From positions 1,526,333-1,590,332 of the forward strand of contig LNAC01000278.1 in assembly GCA_002007465.1 (NCBI GenBank): a DNA stretch of 64,000 nucleotides, in the 5' to 3' direction. Positions 23,400 through 33,824 of the stretch are shown piece after piece. A model generated the notes under the pieces. The model was not told where the DNA came from and made no database searches. It was given only the letters and a program-made list of their open reading frames with translations. Source of the stretch: Ailurus styani (taxonomy: Eukaryota; Chordata; Mammalia; Carnivora; Ailuridae). Position 1 is the stretch's first letter; every line of letters begins with the position of its first letter. The position numbers and the translations under genes were made by a program.

Positions 23400-23510
23400 A
23401 AGTTCTGGAGATGGGGAGTGGTGATGGTTGTACAACAATGTGAATGTACTTAATGCCACAGAATTGTCAACTTAAAAATGGTTAAAATGGTCGATTTTAT
23501 GTTGTATATA
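23400..23510 (+). mobile_element. L1 3' UTR fragment
   Basis: GTTCTGGAGATGGGGAGTGG, then GGTTGTACAACAATGTGAAT and TTAAAAATGGTTAAAATGG, is the usual end of an L1M 3' UTR. Its A/T-rich tail has become the TA repeat that follows. Confidence 0.75.
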
Positions 23511-23565
23511 TATATATTTATTTATATATGTATATTTATACATATGTATACTTGCATATATATAT
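23500..23565. repeat. TA-rich low-complexity tract
   Basis: TATATATATATATTTATTTA followed by TATGTATATTTATACATATG. It lies at the end of an L1 3' UTR. Confidence 0.9.
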
Positions 23566-23650
23566 TTAAAGATTTTATTTGTTTATTTGAGAACACAAGC
23601 AGGGCAGGGGCAGAGGGAGAGGGAGAGGGAGAAGCAGACTCCCTGCTGAG
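23566..23650 (-). mobile_element. SINEC fragment
   Basis: Only the 3' part is present, from TAAAGATTTTATTTGTTTAT to GACTCCCTGCTGAG. The rest, including the tRNA-like head, is absent. Confidence 0.85.
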
Positions 23651-24264
23651 TTTGCTGATAGTGTGTGCTTACTGCCTTCTACAGTCATTTCTTATCTGAA
23701 GACATTTTTCTCCTAACACACTGGACCCTGCCCATGTCCCAAGTCAATCTAACCAAGACTGGCAGGTATGCCACCCTTTCCAGGGGTTTGGCTTGCAAAC
23801 TGGACTTAGTATTTCTGCCTTAAGCACGGATCTGATGTGTGTGTGGAAAGCCCCTGCACTCCTGTGTATCCAGTGAACCTCAGTTTGAGCCCCACTGTGA
23901 GGATACCTCCATCTAGGCTCCAGATTTTCATGCCATTTTGTTCCAAGACTGAAACCCTGCAATAACTTGACTGGCTCTTGCCAACACGCTATGTCCTGAG
24001 GCTGAAACAATGCCAATTCATCTCCCCATTCTAGATGCTAGAGACCCCTGAACCACAGTGACACCATCCATTGGTCTGAAACTTTGGAAGCCACAGCAGA
24101 ACTCTATAAAGACATCACTAGGGCACAAATACTAGCTTGCTATCTACCATTAATGCAATGGTCTCAAGTAACTGACCAGGAAATAGGGGACAGATTAGCT
24201 TCAGAGTCTAAGCACTTTATGTCACTTCTACTGGCTGTTCAAGTTCCCACATTCTTCTTCAACT
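23651..24264. other. No gene or recognised repeat
   Basis: Unassigned sequence to the right of the partial SINE. Confidence 0.5.
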
Positions 24265-24400
24265 GGCCAGACCAGCTTGAAGGTAAACTATGAGAGCAGG
24301 GACAGCTGTCTGTTACTTGATGTATCCCAAACCCTTAGAACAGTGCTTAGCATGTAATAGATGCTCAAAAAATATTCATTTAATGGAGAGTTAATGAATT
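24265..24400 (+). mobile_element. L2 3' end
   Basis: AACTATGAGAGCAGGGACAG, CCCTTAGAACAGTGCTTAGC and GATGCTCAAAAAATATTCAT follow the L2 3' end. Confidence 0.75.
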
Positions 24401-25017
24401 GATCGATATGGTAGACATCTACCTTTGTTTTGCCCAGCATTCCAAACTTCTTCTGTGAATGACATCTTCCCTCTTCCATGTTATTCTGTCAGGGCTCCCA
24501 ATCATGACACTCAATAAGCTAGCAAACTGTGTGACAGATCTGAAGCTCATTAATCTGCATGTCCCTAGTCTCTGCAGTTAAGCAAGTATCTGCACTCTTC
24601 ACTTCTAGAGAATCTAAGGCATATAGTCAAGAGGTTGATGAACAGAGGTGGTACATTCTGCAGGTAGATCATTCAGAAGCTAAACTTTATATGAATGTTC
24701 ATCACAAAACCCAAGCCAACAAGTAAACTGAACTTCTAGTCAGAATAAACTTTTGTTTCTAATATTATTGATCTTTATCTAATTAATCACCAGTACCAGA
24801 ATTTATCTTACTCACATTCAAATAAATTGGAGATAAAACTTTTTCAAATTTCTAATGATAGATGAAATATAATTATTAAAATATCAGCTTTTCTATAATA
24901 ATGCTATTTAAGGTTTCCCAGAAAAAATCTAATCTGTGAAATATGAAAAAAATATATACTGGATTAGAATAATCCAACAAATGGGGGGAAGAAAAGTTAT
25001 GGTTATTTAAGGCTTTT
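24401..25017. other. No gene or recognised repeat
   Basis: AT-rich and unassigned. Confidence 0.5.
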
Positions 25018-25670
25018 TAAAAATTGTGGTAAAATGTATATAACATAAAATTTACCCTTTTAACTATTTTTAAGTGTACAATTCAGTGGCATTAAGTACA
25101 TTTACAATGTTGGGCAACTATTACTACTAACCATTTCCAGAATTTTATCAAACAACCCCCCCCCAAAAAAAACCAAACCCTCTGTACTCATTAAACAATA
25201 ACTCCCCTTTTCCCCACCTTCCAGCCCCAGGTAAGTGCTATTCTACCTTCTGTCTCTATGAATTTGTCTATTAGAATTACATAACTGAATTATATTGGAA
25301 TTGTAAGTATAATTATACAATATTTTCCCTTTTGTCTGGCTTATGTCATTTAGCACAACATTTTCAAGGTTTATAGATATTGTAGTATATATTAGAATTT
25401 CATTCTCCTTTATGGTTGAATAATAGTCTATTATATGTATCCACCACATTTTGTTATTCATTTACTTGTTGACAGACACTTGGGCTGTTTTCACTTTTTG
25501 GCTACTGAGCTATGAACACTGGTGTACAAGTATCTGGTTGAGTCCCTGCTTCCAATTATTTTGGGTATACCTGGGAATGAAACTGGGTAGATCATATAGT
25601 AATTCTATGTTTAACATTCTGAGGAACCTGTATAAGGCTTTCAAAATGACTTATAAAGTAAAAACGTATT
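25018..25670 (-). mobile_element. L1 3' end, antisense (L1M-type)
   Basis: On the plus strand the tract runs AATTGTGGTAAAATGTATA ... AATTCAGTGGCATTAAGTAC ... ACACTTGGGCTG ... TTTTGGGTATA. This is the reverse complement of the 3' part of an old mammalian L1, the end of ORF2 plus 3' UTR. It is non-coding. The younger L1 at 25687 inserted at its left-hand (5'-ward) end. Confidence 0.8.
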
Positions 25671-25686
25671 AAGTTCGGAACTATAT

Positions 25687-26206
25687 CAAAAGAAACGAAA
25701 TCTTGCCGTTTGCAACAACATGGATGGAACTGGAGGGTATTATGCTGAGCGAAATAAGTCAATCAGAGAAAGACAATTATCACATGATCTCTCTGATATG
25801 AGGAACTTGAGGGGCAGGGTAGGGGGTCGTGGGGGGTAGGGAGGGAAAAATAATGAAACAAGATGGGATGGGGAAGGAGACAAACCATAAGAGACTCCTA
25901 ATCTCACAAAACAAACTGAGGGTTACTGGGGGGTGGGAGGGTAGGGATAGGGTGGATGGGTTATGGACATTGGGGAGGGTTTGTGCTTTGGTGAATGCTG
26001 TGAAAGATGTAAGCCTGATGATTCACAGACCTGTACCCCTTGGGCAAAGAATAAAAATAAAATTAAAAAAAAANTGGGAGGGTAGGGATAGGGTGGATGG
26101 GTTATGGACACTGGGGAGGGTTTGTGATTTGGTGAATGCTGTGAAAGATGTAAGCCTGATGATTCACAGACCTGTACCCCTTGGGTAAAGAATAAAAAAA
26201 AAAAAA
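25687..26206 (+). mobile_element. Young carnivore L1 3' end with target duplication
   Basis: This is a 5'-truncated L1 carrying the last codons of ORF2 (TTGCAACAACATGGATGGAACTG) and a G-rich 3' UTR, ending in AATAAAAA and an A tract. It is bounded by a duplication of about 15 bases, AGTTCGGAACTATAT at 25672 and AGTTTGGAACTATAT at 26207. The last 130-140 bases occur twice, separated by a single N at 26074. Confidence 0.85.
25934..26200 (+). repeat. Tandem duplication of the L1 3' UTR around a single N
   Basis: The tract TGGGAGGGTAGGGATAGG through CCTTGGG(C/T)AAAGAATAAAA appears at 25934-26073 and again at 26075-26200. The copies differ at a few positions (ATTGGG/ACTGGG, GCTTTGG/GATTTGG, GGCAAAG/GGTAAAG). 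A lone N at 26074 separates them, which suggests an assembly join. Confidence 0.85.
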
Positions 26207-26221
26207 AGTTTGGAACTATAT

Positions 26222-26569
26222 AGGCAATAAGTTATTCCGACCTGATCCTTCACATATCATTACTGGAGAGAGAGACTGCTGTACTAACTAGGACAGAAGA
26301 TACATCATTTCCTTGTAGTAAATGAAGGAACAGGAATTCCCAAATAACTACAGATCCCCATGAAAGTAAGACATCACAATAAATGCAGCTATATGTAAAC
26401 ATCAGGATCTTCAAAAACATGAAGTAGTCTTTAGAAAACCTAAAAACTTCCATTCCTAAATAGAGTAAGAATGAATCTTAGAATGTGCTCATACAACTGC
26501 AGCCTCTTTTGTGTGCAAAATAATTAATTAGTACCTTTCTAAAGTGTAAAGGTTATGAAAGGCAAGGAA
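26222..26569. other. No gene or recognised repeat
   Basis: Unassigned sequence between two L1 3' ends. Confidence 0.5.
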
Positions 26570-26880
26570 AGACTGAAGAAATGTCACAAAGCAGAGAACT
26601 AAGGACCTCTGATAACTAACTGCAATGTTGGATCCTGGCTTGGATCTGGAACAGAAAAAGGACAATAGTGAAAAAACTGGTAAAATCCAAATAACGACTA
26701 TAACTTAGTTAATAGTACTGTACCAGTGTTAATATCTTGGTTGTGATAACTGTACTATGGTTACATAGGGTGCTAACACTAGTGAAAGCTAGATGAATGA
26801 TATATAGGAATTCTCTACTATTTTTGCAACTTTTGTGCAAATTTTAAGTGATTCCAAAATAAAAAGCTATAAATTATAGT
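26570..26880 (+). mobile_element. L1 3' UTR fragment (L1M-type)
   Basis: The stretch runs GGATCCTGGCTTGGATC ... GAACAGAAAAAGGAC ... TTTTTGCAACTTTTG ... TTCCAAAATAAAAAGC, the familiar 3' end of an old L1M subfamily in sense direction. Confidence 0.75.
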
Positions 26881-27244
26881 CTCTGGACTTTAATGGGCAT
26901 CTGAAATTATTAAGCCAGATAATCAGAAATAGTAATAATAAACTTGCAGTTATAAGTCTTAACTTTGAATGAGCCTTCAACATTCACAAAAAGGAAAAAA
27001 GATAGTAATTTCGTAGTTAGTGCCTCTAATAACCAATTCTCTCTTGCACCCTCACTGCCATCCTGGCCTTACATTTCTTCCTCCTAGATCCATCCTCCCA
27101 ACGCTTCTAACTCAATTGTCTGGAACATGGGAAAGCTTTACATAGGGAAGCTGTCCCAACATTTATATCTTCTTAGATAACCATCCCCTTCAGCTGTCGC
27201 CAGATCAATGTTTTAATCCAGATTGTTCTCTGAGCTTTGACAGT

Positions 27245-27430
27245 ACAGCCACTGCCCTGCTAGATGTCCCCACTTCCAAAGGCAGCTGAAATTCAGCATA
27301 TATCTAACTCTAAACCTTCATTTCACTCATTTACCCAAATCAGAAACAGGACTCAGTCTAGACTTGTCCTCAATCATTCCTATCCCTGCTCCGTAACTTG
27401 CTCTGTACCATAGTACATATCTTCCATTCA
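27245..27430 (+). mobile_element. Possible L2 fragment
   Basis: AGATGTCCCCACTTCCAAAG, CTGAAATTCAGCATATATCT and AGACTTGTCCTCAATC resemble the end of L2 ORF2. The match is loose. Confidence 0.4.
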
Positions 27431-27461
27431 CTAAAGTATAAAGTTGGAATCCGGCCATCTT

Positions 27462-27672
27462 TTTTTTTTTTTTAAAAGATTTTATTTATTCATTTGACAC
27501 AGAGAGAGATTACAAGTAGGCAGAGAGGCAGGCAGAGAGAGGAGAGAGGAGAGAGGAGGAAGCAGGCTCCCTGCTGAGCAGAGAGCCCGATGCGGGCCTC
27601 GATCCCAGGACCCTGGGATCATGACCTGAGCCGAAGGCAGCGGCTTTAACCCACTGAGCCACCCAGGCGCCC
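27462..27672 (-). mobile_element. SINEC copy, young
   Basis: Antisense young copy. GGAATCCGGCCATCTT at about 27447 recurs at 27673 as a perfect target duplication. Confidence 0.96.
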
Positions 27673-27812
27673 GGAATCCGGCCATCTTTATCATTGATAC
27701 ACACAGTGAAGTTGTACCCAAAAGAGCCAAAAGAGACTGTGGAAAGTAGTAATGGGAAATTCAGAGCATTTTCAATGTTGAAAATGCATTTTTTTTTTCC
27801 TTAAAAGAGAAA

Positions 27813-27920
27813 GTGCTCATTTTGACAGCACATACGCCAGAACTGAAATAATACAGAGAAGATTAGTATGGCCCCTGTGTGCCAGGATGACATGGAAATT
27901 CATGAAGTATACCATATTTT
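27813..27920 (+). pseudogene. U6 snRNA pseudogene, 5' half of a U6-L1 chimera
   Basis: This stretch of about 108 bases follows U6 snRNA from its first base (GTGCTC, then CAGCACATA) through GAGAAGATTAG and ATGGCCCCTG to CCATATTTT. It has about a dozen or more substitutions, including changes in the conserved ACAGAG and 3' regions. No proximal sequence element or TATA box of a U6 promoter was seen upstream, so it is a retroposed copy and not a working snRNA gene. The T run at its 3' end passes straight into L1 ORF2 sequence in the same direction, which is the arrangement of U6-L1 template-switch chimeras. Confidence 0.9.
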
Positions 27921-28351
27921 AAAGAAATTATACCAATTCTCTGCAATCTCTTTCACAGGACAAAAACAGAAGGAATTATTCCTAACTCATTCTATGATAC
28001 CAGAATTATCCTAACACTAAAATCAAACACATTACAAGAAAACTACAGACCAATATCTCTCATGTAGATGCAAAAGTCCTCAGTAAATATTAGCAAATCA
28101 AATCTAATGATGTTCAAAAATGATAATACACCATAATCGAGTGGGATTTACCCCATGCATGTAAGGCTGTCTAACATTCAAAAACCAAATGATGTAATGT
28201 ATCCTATTCACAGGCTAAAGAAGAAATATCACATGAGCATATCGAGGATGGAGAAAAAGCATTTGACAAAATCCAACACCCATTCATGATAAAAGCTCTT
28301 AGTAAAGTAGGGATAAGAAGTTCCTCAATTTGATAAAAAAATATCTACAGA

Positions 28352-28550
28352 GGGCACCTGAGTGGCTCAGTCAGTTAAGCGTCTGCCTTCGGCTCAGGTC
28401 ATGATTCTGGGGTCCTGGGATCCAGCCCCATATTGGACTCCCTGCTTAGTAGGAAGCCTGCTTTTCTCTCTCCCTCTGCTCTACTCCCCACCCCACCATG
28501 CTTGTACTCTCTCTCTCTCTCTCTCTGTCAAATAAATTCCTTAAAAAAAA
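28352..28550 (+). mobile_element. SINEC copy in L1
   Basis: It starts GGGCACCTGAGTGGCTCAG and ends CAAATAAATTCCTTAAAAAAAA. ATATCTACAGA-type sequence flanks both ends. Confidence 0.93.
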
Positions 28551-29848
28551 TATATCTACAGAAAACCTACAGCTAGCATACTTAATGGTGAGGAACTAGA
28601 AGTCTTCCCACTAAGATCAGGAACAAGGCAGGGATGTCCCCTTTCATTGCTCCATTTCAACACTAGAAGTCCGAGCCAATGTACTAAGATAAGGAAATAA
28701 AAGGTGTACAGATTAAGAGGGAGGATATTAAAAACTGTCTTTGCAGATGGCATGATCATCTATGTAGAATATCTGAAAGAACTGACCAAAAACCTCCTAG
28801 AATAAGTGATCATAGCAAGGTTATAAAATATAAGGTTAATACACAAATGTCAATCATTTTCCTATTGAAAAATTGTCATTTGAAATTAAAAACACATTAC
28901 CATTTATATCGGCACCTTAAACAATGAAATACTTAGGTTTAAATCTAACAAAATATGTACAGACCTGTCTATATTAAGAAAATTACAAAACTCTGATGAA
29001 CAAAATCAAAGGAGAACTAAATAAATGTAGAGATACTCCACGTTCATGGAGAAGAAAACTTGATATTGTCAAGATGTAAGTTCTTCCCAATTAGATCTAC
29101 AGATTCAAGGACATCCTAGTCAAAATTCCAGAAAATTGTTTTATGGATATCAACAAATCGATTTTAAAGTTTAAATAGGCAAAAGATACAGAACAGCCAA
29201 TACAATCTTGAAGAAGAACAAAGTTGGAGGACTAACACTACCCGACTTCAAGAGTTACTATAAAATTATAGTAATCAAGACAGTGTGGTATTGGTGAAAG
29301 AATAGATACATAGATTAAAAGAATAGAACAGTGAGCTATAAATGTAGCCACATAAATAGGGTCAATTGATATTTGACAAAAGATCAAAGGCAACACAATG
29401 GAGCAAAGGTAACACAATGGAGCAAAGATAGTCTTTTTAACAACTGGATACCCACATGTAAAAAAAGGCATCTTGATACAGATCCTACCCACTTCATAGA
29501 AACTAACTCAAAATGTATTATAGACCAAAATGTAAAATGCAAAACTATAAAATTCCTAGGAGATAACATAGGAGAAAACCTAGGTGACCTTGGGTTTGTT
29601 GGTGACTTTTTAGAGAAAACAACAAAGGTCTGATCCATGAAAGAAATAACTGATAAGCTGGACTTCAATAAAATAAAAAATTTCTGTTCTTCAAAAGACA
29701 TTGTCAAGAGAATGAAAAGAGAAGTCAGAGACTGGGAAAAGATATTTATAAAAAATGTATCTGGTAAAGGACTGGTAGTGAAAATATATGAAAAACTTTT
29801 AAAACTCAACAATAAGAAAATGAACAAACCAATTAAGAAATGGGCCAG

Positions 29849-30047
29849 GAGTGCCTGGGTGGTGCAGTCGGTTAAGCATCCAGCTCTTGGTTTCAGCTGA
29901 GGTCATGATCCCAGGGTCCTGGGATCAAGCCCTGCACCAGGCTCCACGCTTAGTGGAGTCTGCTTGAGATTCTCTCTCCCTCTGCCTCTGTCCTGCCTGC
30001 TAGTGCTATTCCCCCCACCTCTGCCCAAATACATTTTTTTTTTAAAG
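29849..30047 (+). mobile_element. SINEC copy in L1
   Basis: It starts GAGTGCCTGGGTGGTGCAG. AGAAATGGGCCA before and AGAAATGGACCA after are the target duplication. Confidence 0.92.
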
Positions 30048-30517
30048 AAGAAATGGACCAAAGATCTTAACAGACACTTCATCAAAGAAGACAGATAGAT
30101 GGCAAATAAGCATATGAAAAAATGCTCCACATCATACATCATTAGGGAAATGCAAATACAACAACCCATAAGAATGGGTACATACTGATTAAGTATAAAA
30201 AAGCAGAGCCCAGAAGACGTTTCAGGCAGTGAAACTATCCTGAATGACATTAAAATGCTGGACACATGTCATTATACATTTGTCAAAACCTACAGAATAT
30301 ACACCACCAAGAGGAAAGGTAATGTAAACTATGGACTGTGGGTGATAATGATTTATCGGTGTAGGTCCATCAGTTGTAACCAATGTGCCATTCTGGTGGG
30401 GGACACTGATAACGAGAGAGGCTACGCCTGTGTGGGGGCAGAGGGTACACGGAAAATTTCTGTGCCTCCTGCTGAATTCTGCTATAAACCTAAAACTGCT
30501 CTAAAAAATGAAATCTA

Positions 30518-30702
30518 GGGCGCCTGGGTGGCTCAGTGGGTTAAAGCCTCTGCTTTCGGCCCAGGTCATGATCTCAGGGTCCTGGGATCGAGGCCCGCAT
30601 CGGGCTCTCTGCTCCGCAGGGAGCCTGCTTCCCCCTCTCTCTCTCTGCCTGCCTCTCTGCCTCCTTGTGATCTCTCTCCCGCTGTGAAATAAATAAATAA
30701 AA

Positions 30703-30757
<55 letters not shown>
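30518..30757 (+). mobile_element. SINEC copy at the L1 3' end, young
   Basis: It starts GGGCGCCTGGGTGGCTCAG, with an A tract of about 50 bases. AAAAAATGAAATCT flanks both sides. It is nearly identical to the copy at 19608. Confidence 0.96.
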
Positions 30758-30759
<2 letters not shown>

Positions 30760-30774
30760 AAAAATGAAATCTAT

Positions 30775-31877
30775 TAAAAAATGTGAGAGAAAGAAACAGG
30801 CCGTATACTGGTATATCTACTAGCTATCTATTAGCTAAGGTAGCCATTAACCACTCATTTGTATATTATGGATTTAGAAAATACCACAAGGATGAGTTAG
30901 TTCTTTTTGTTATTCTAAGTTCTACAAAGAAAAGGAAGTTCTTGTTGACTGGAAGGGAAAAAAATATCAGAATGTCATGCCATATTTAGTGAAAAGTTGT
31001 AGAAATTTGGAAAATAGAATTCAAATTCCAAAAGGGCCTAGAGGAAATAAAAACAAGCAAAGTGCTTCATTATATAAACAAAGAAATTGAATAAAGTCAG
31101 AGGAATTGTTTTGACCATATATTTAGATTACTGTGTGCTGATCTGGCAGCCCTATGATCAGAAAACCAACTCAGAAAAGAATGAGGGATGGTGCAGGCAT
31201 CTAAATTAGCCTAGAAACTTACAGATTGCAATTACTTCCATATAAAACAGGATTAAGATTCTCTATCATTCCTTATCATTGAAAATCAAAAACTAAATTT
31301 GATTATTGTTTCAGTCTTCACTTTTAATGAATCAAAGTGATAAAAAGTAAAAATAATGAAAACATTTAACCCAACTTAATTTAATTACTGTTTTATCATA
31401 TGAACTTTCATGTAAACATGATTTGGATCTTTTGGTGAATGTCACAGTAACCCCAAATCTCTAGTTTAGGGAAATAATACCATCAAACTCAATCAAAAGT
31501 GGAGTTGGAACTAAACTTTTATGAACTATTTTATAGTCATTTTCTCTTATTAGAGTAAGCTACCATGTTATTGTAGGAGAGCTTGGTAAGATTTTGCTGC
31601 TCATTAAATAATAATTAGTTCTCCATACTTGTTACTAAGACATACAAATGCTAGATTTGATGGTCCCTGCGGGTGTGTTAGCAGAGTTAGGGAAAGTTCT
31701 GAGGGACTTCTAGTCAGGCAATATTCTGTAAATTAGTCATATACTATATCATCGTATATACTGGGTTTCTTTCTTGAGAACATCTATGCTCCAAGGCCAA
31801 CTGAGCCTGTTCTAAGCAGCCCTGCTTTGGTGGAATTTCCTGGTACATCACTTTAGAATCAAGAATCAAAGACTCTT
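30775..31877. other. No gene or recognised repeat
   Basis: AT-rich, about 1.1 kb, nothing recognised. Confidence 0.5.
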
Positions 31878-32065
31878 GGGGGCTCCTGGGTAGCTCGGTC
31901 AGTTAAGTATCTGTCTTCGGCTCAGATCACGATCATGGGGTTCTGGGATTGAGCCCTGCGTCTGGCTCCCTGCTCAGCAGGAAGCCTGCTTTCCCCTCTT
32001 TTATTCCCCCTGCTTGTGCTCGCTCACTCTCTCCATCAAATAAATAAAATCTTAAAAAAAAAAAA
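31878..32065 (+). mobile_element. SINEC copy
   Basis: It starts GGGGGCTCCTGGGTAGCTC. AGAATCAAAGACTCTT and AGAATCAAAGATTCTT are the target duplication. Confidence 0.94.
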
Positions 32066-33265
32066 GAATCAAAGATTCTTAAAGCTGGAAGGAAACTTAA
32101 AGATCGAAAATGATATCACAGGGAAAGGTTTGATCTGGTAAGATATTGTTCAACCCTTTCTTATGTGTGCACTGTTGATTAAACAACAAAACAAAATTAA
32201 GCAAACAATCCTGAAGAATCTTTCCCTTTCATTGTAAGTATTAGGGTTGTTATATGTGTAAAAATAGAATTGTCTCATTTTTCCAGTGTAAGATAAATAG
32301 CAGGCCATATTTGACCTTAACCTAAACTCTTGTTTACTCACAATTTATCCTAACCCTTCATTTCTTCTGATGAAAGTAATTTTCCTTTGCTTTGTAATAA
32401 AAACACAGCAACCAGAACCTGAATGTTTACAGTGTTTTGCCAACAAATAAGGCAAGTAATCCCCCAAATCTGAACTGCCTATGCAGACAAAAGAAATCAA
32501 ATAATGACTTCAGAGTTCCAAAACTAATTTATTGCTCTAATGAGGGCTAGACTCCAACTTGGATACTTAACTTTTTTCAGGTCCCTAGTGAGATAAATGT
32601 TTTACCATATTTTTAGCTGGGAGTTATTTTTATTTTAATAGCATTGCTTTTAAATAACTTTTCTTTAAAACACACACACACAAAACCCACACCCAAAATA
32701 GCCTCCAGCACTTCTAACTTTATGATTCTCTAATTGAATTATGTGATTCGATTATGAAGCAATGGTTCGTTTACTTTACTCAACTTTTATCATTTTACGT
32801 TTAGAAATCATTCTCAGAATTCCAAATTAGCTGATTATTGAACAAGTTCTAATTACTCCCCTGAGACTGTGGGAGCCTGGACTTTTTGGATTGTTCACTG
32901 TTTGGCTGGGAAACAGGCTTCCTCTTGTAGTGCCTGATCTGCTATTGATTTAAAAACTGACCTAAAGGGCTATTTGTTCTGGGTTCTTTGAAGTACATTC
33001 ATTGCTCCTGCCTTCTGGAATCATTCTGACAGACATCCTGAACCTCACGCCATATTCTTTACTATGTAGTCTGTGCGGCTGGGAATAATGGGATAATGGC
33101 TCATTAACCTGCTCTCACCTCCAAAAGAGGGCCTGGGATTTAAAACACCTCCAAATAATCACACTGGTGTTTCTGGCTTGAACTTTGAGGCAAGTCAGTT
33201 CAGTTCCCAGTCCACGTGATCCCTCCTTCCTAGCCTTGGACTTGGGGCCATGCCTGTCTCCTAGA
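32066..33265. other. Repeat-poor unique sequence
   Basis: About 1.2 kb free of recognised transposons, with a denser G+C part at about 32860-33240. It could hold conserved non-coding sequence; nothing more can be seen. Confidence 0.5.
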
Positions 33266-33478
33266 TTTTTTTTTTTTTTTAAGATTTATTTATTTATTTG
33301 AGAGAGGGAGAGAGAGCAAGCGAGCAGAGGGCGGGGCAAAGAGAGAGGGAGAAGGGGGAAGCAGACTCGCCACTTGGTACGGAGCCCAAAGTGGGGCTCA
33401 ATCCCATGACCGATGAGATCATGACCTGAGCTGAATACAAGAGTTGGACACTTAACCACCTTAGCCGCCCAGGTGCCC
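33266..33478 (-). mobile_element. SINEC copy
   Basis: Antisense copy of an older type ending GCCGCCCAGGTGCCC. CCTGTCTCCTAGATT flanks both ends. Confidence 0.94.
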
Positions 33479-33484
33479 CCTGTC

Positions 33485-33600
33485 TCCTAGATTCTATACT
33501 CCTCTGAACATAAATGCCATCCATGTTTCATAGTCATCTCCACCCCCCATGGTGCCCAGCTCACAGCAGTTATTCAATGAAACATAGTAACAAATTTGTG
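33485..33600 (+). mobile_element. L2 3' end
   Basis: TCTATACTCCTCTGAACATA, GGTGCCCAGCTCACAGCAG and TTATTCAATGAAACATAG resemble the L2 3' end. It lies between two SINEs. Confidence 0.45.
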
Positions 33601-33607
33601 AATAATT

Positions 33608-33808
33608 TTTTTTTTTTAAAGATTTTATTTATTTATTTCACAGCGGGAGAGAGATCACAAGGAGGCAGAGAGGCAGGCAGAGAGAGAGAGGGGGAAGCAG
33701 GCTCCCTGCCAAGCAGAGAGCCCGATGCGGGCCTCGATCCCAGGACCCTGAGATCATGACCTGGGCCGAAAGCAGAGGCTTTTAACCCACTGAGCCACCC
33801 AGGCGCCC
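33608..33808 (-). mobile_element. SINEC copy, young
   Basis: Antisense young copy ending CCACCCAGGCGCCC. AAATTTGTGAATAATTT at about 33591 recurs at 33809. Confidence 0.96.
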
Positions 33809-33824
33809 AAATTTGTGAATAATT

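Larger units (their letters stand above)
27921..30772 (+). mobile_element. 5'-truncated L1 (ORF2 3' half plus 3' UTR), fused to U6
   Basis: The sense strand follows L1 ORF2 from mid-reverse transcriptase to the end. Recognisable tracts include ACTACAGACCAATATCTCTC, GTGGGATTTACCCCATGCATG, AAAAAGCATTTGACAAAATC and GGCAGGGATGTCCCCTTTC. The 3' UTR includes CCTAAAACTGCTCTAAAAAA. The frame is broken by many stops and indels, so no protein is made. Three SINEs sit inside (28352-28550, 29849-30047, 30518-30757). The 5' end abuts the U6 copy. Divergence suggests an old mammalian (L1M-type) family. Confidence 0.88.

Noticed and set aside
27813..27920. Functional U6 snRNA gene
   Set aside because: Many substitutions at conserved positions, no upstream promoter elements seen, and fusion to L1.
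29384..29827. Minus-strand open frame of 147 residues
   Set aside because: It is the antisense reading of L1 ORF2.
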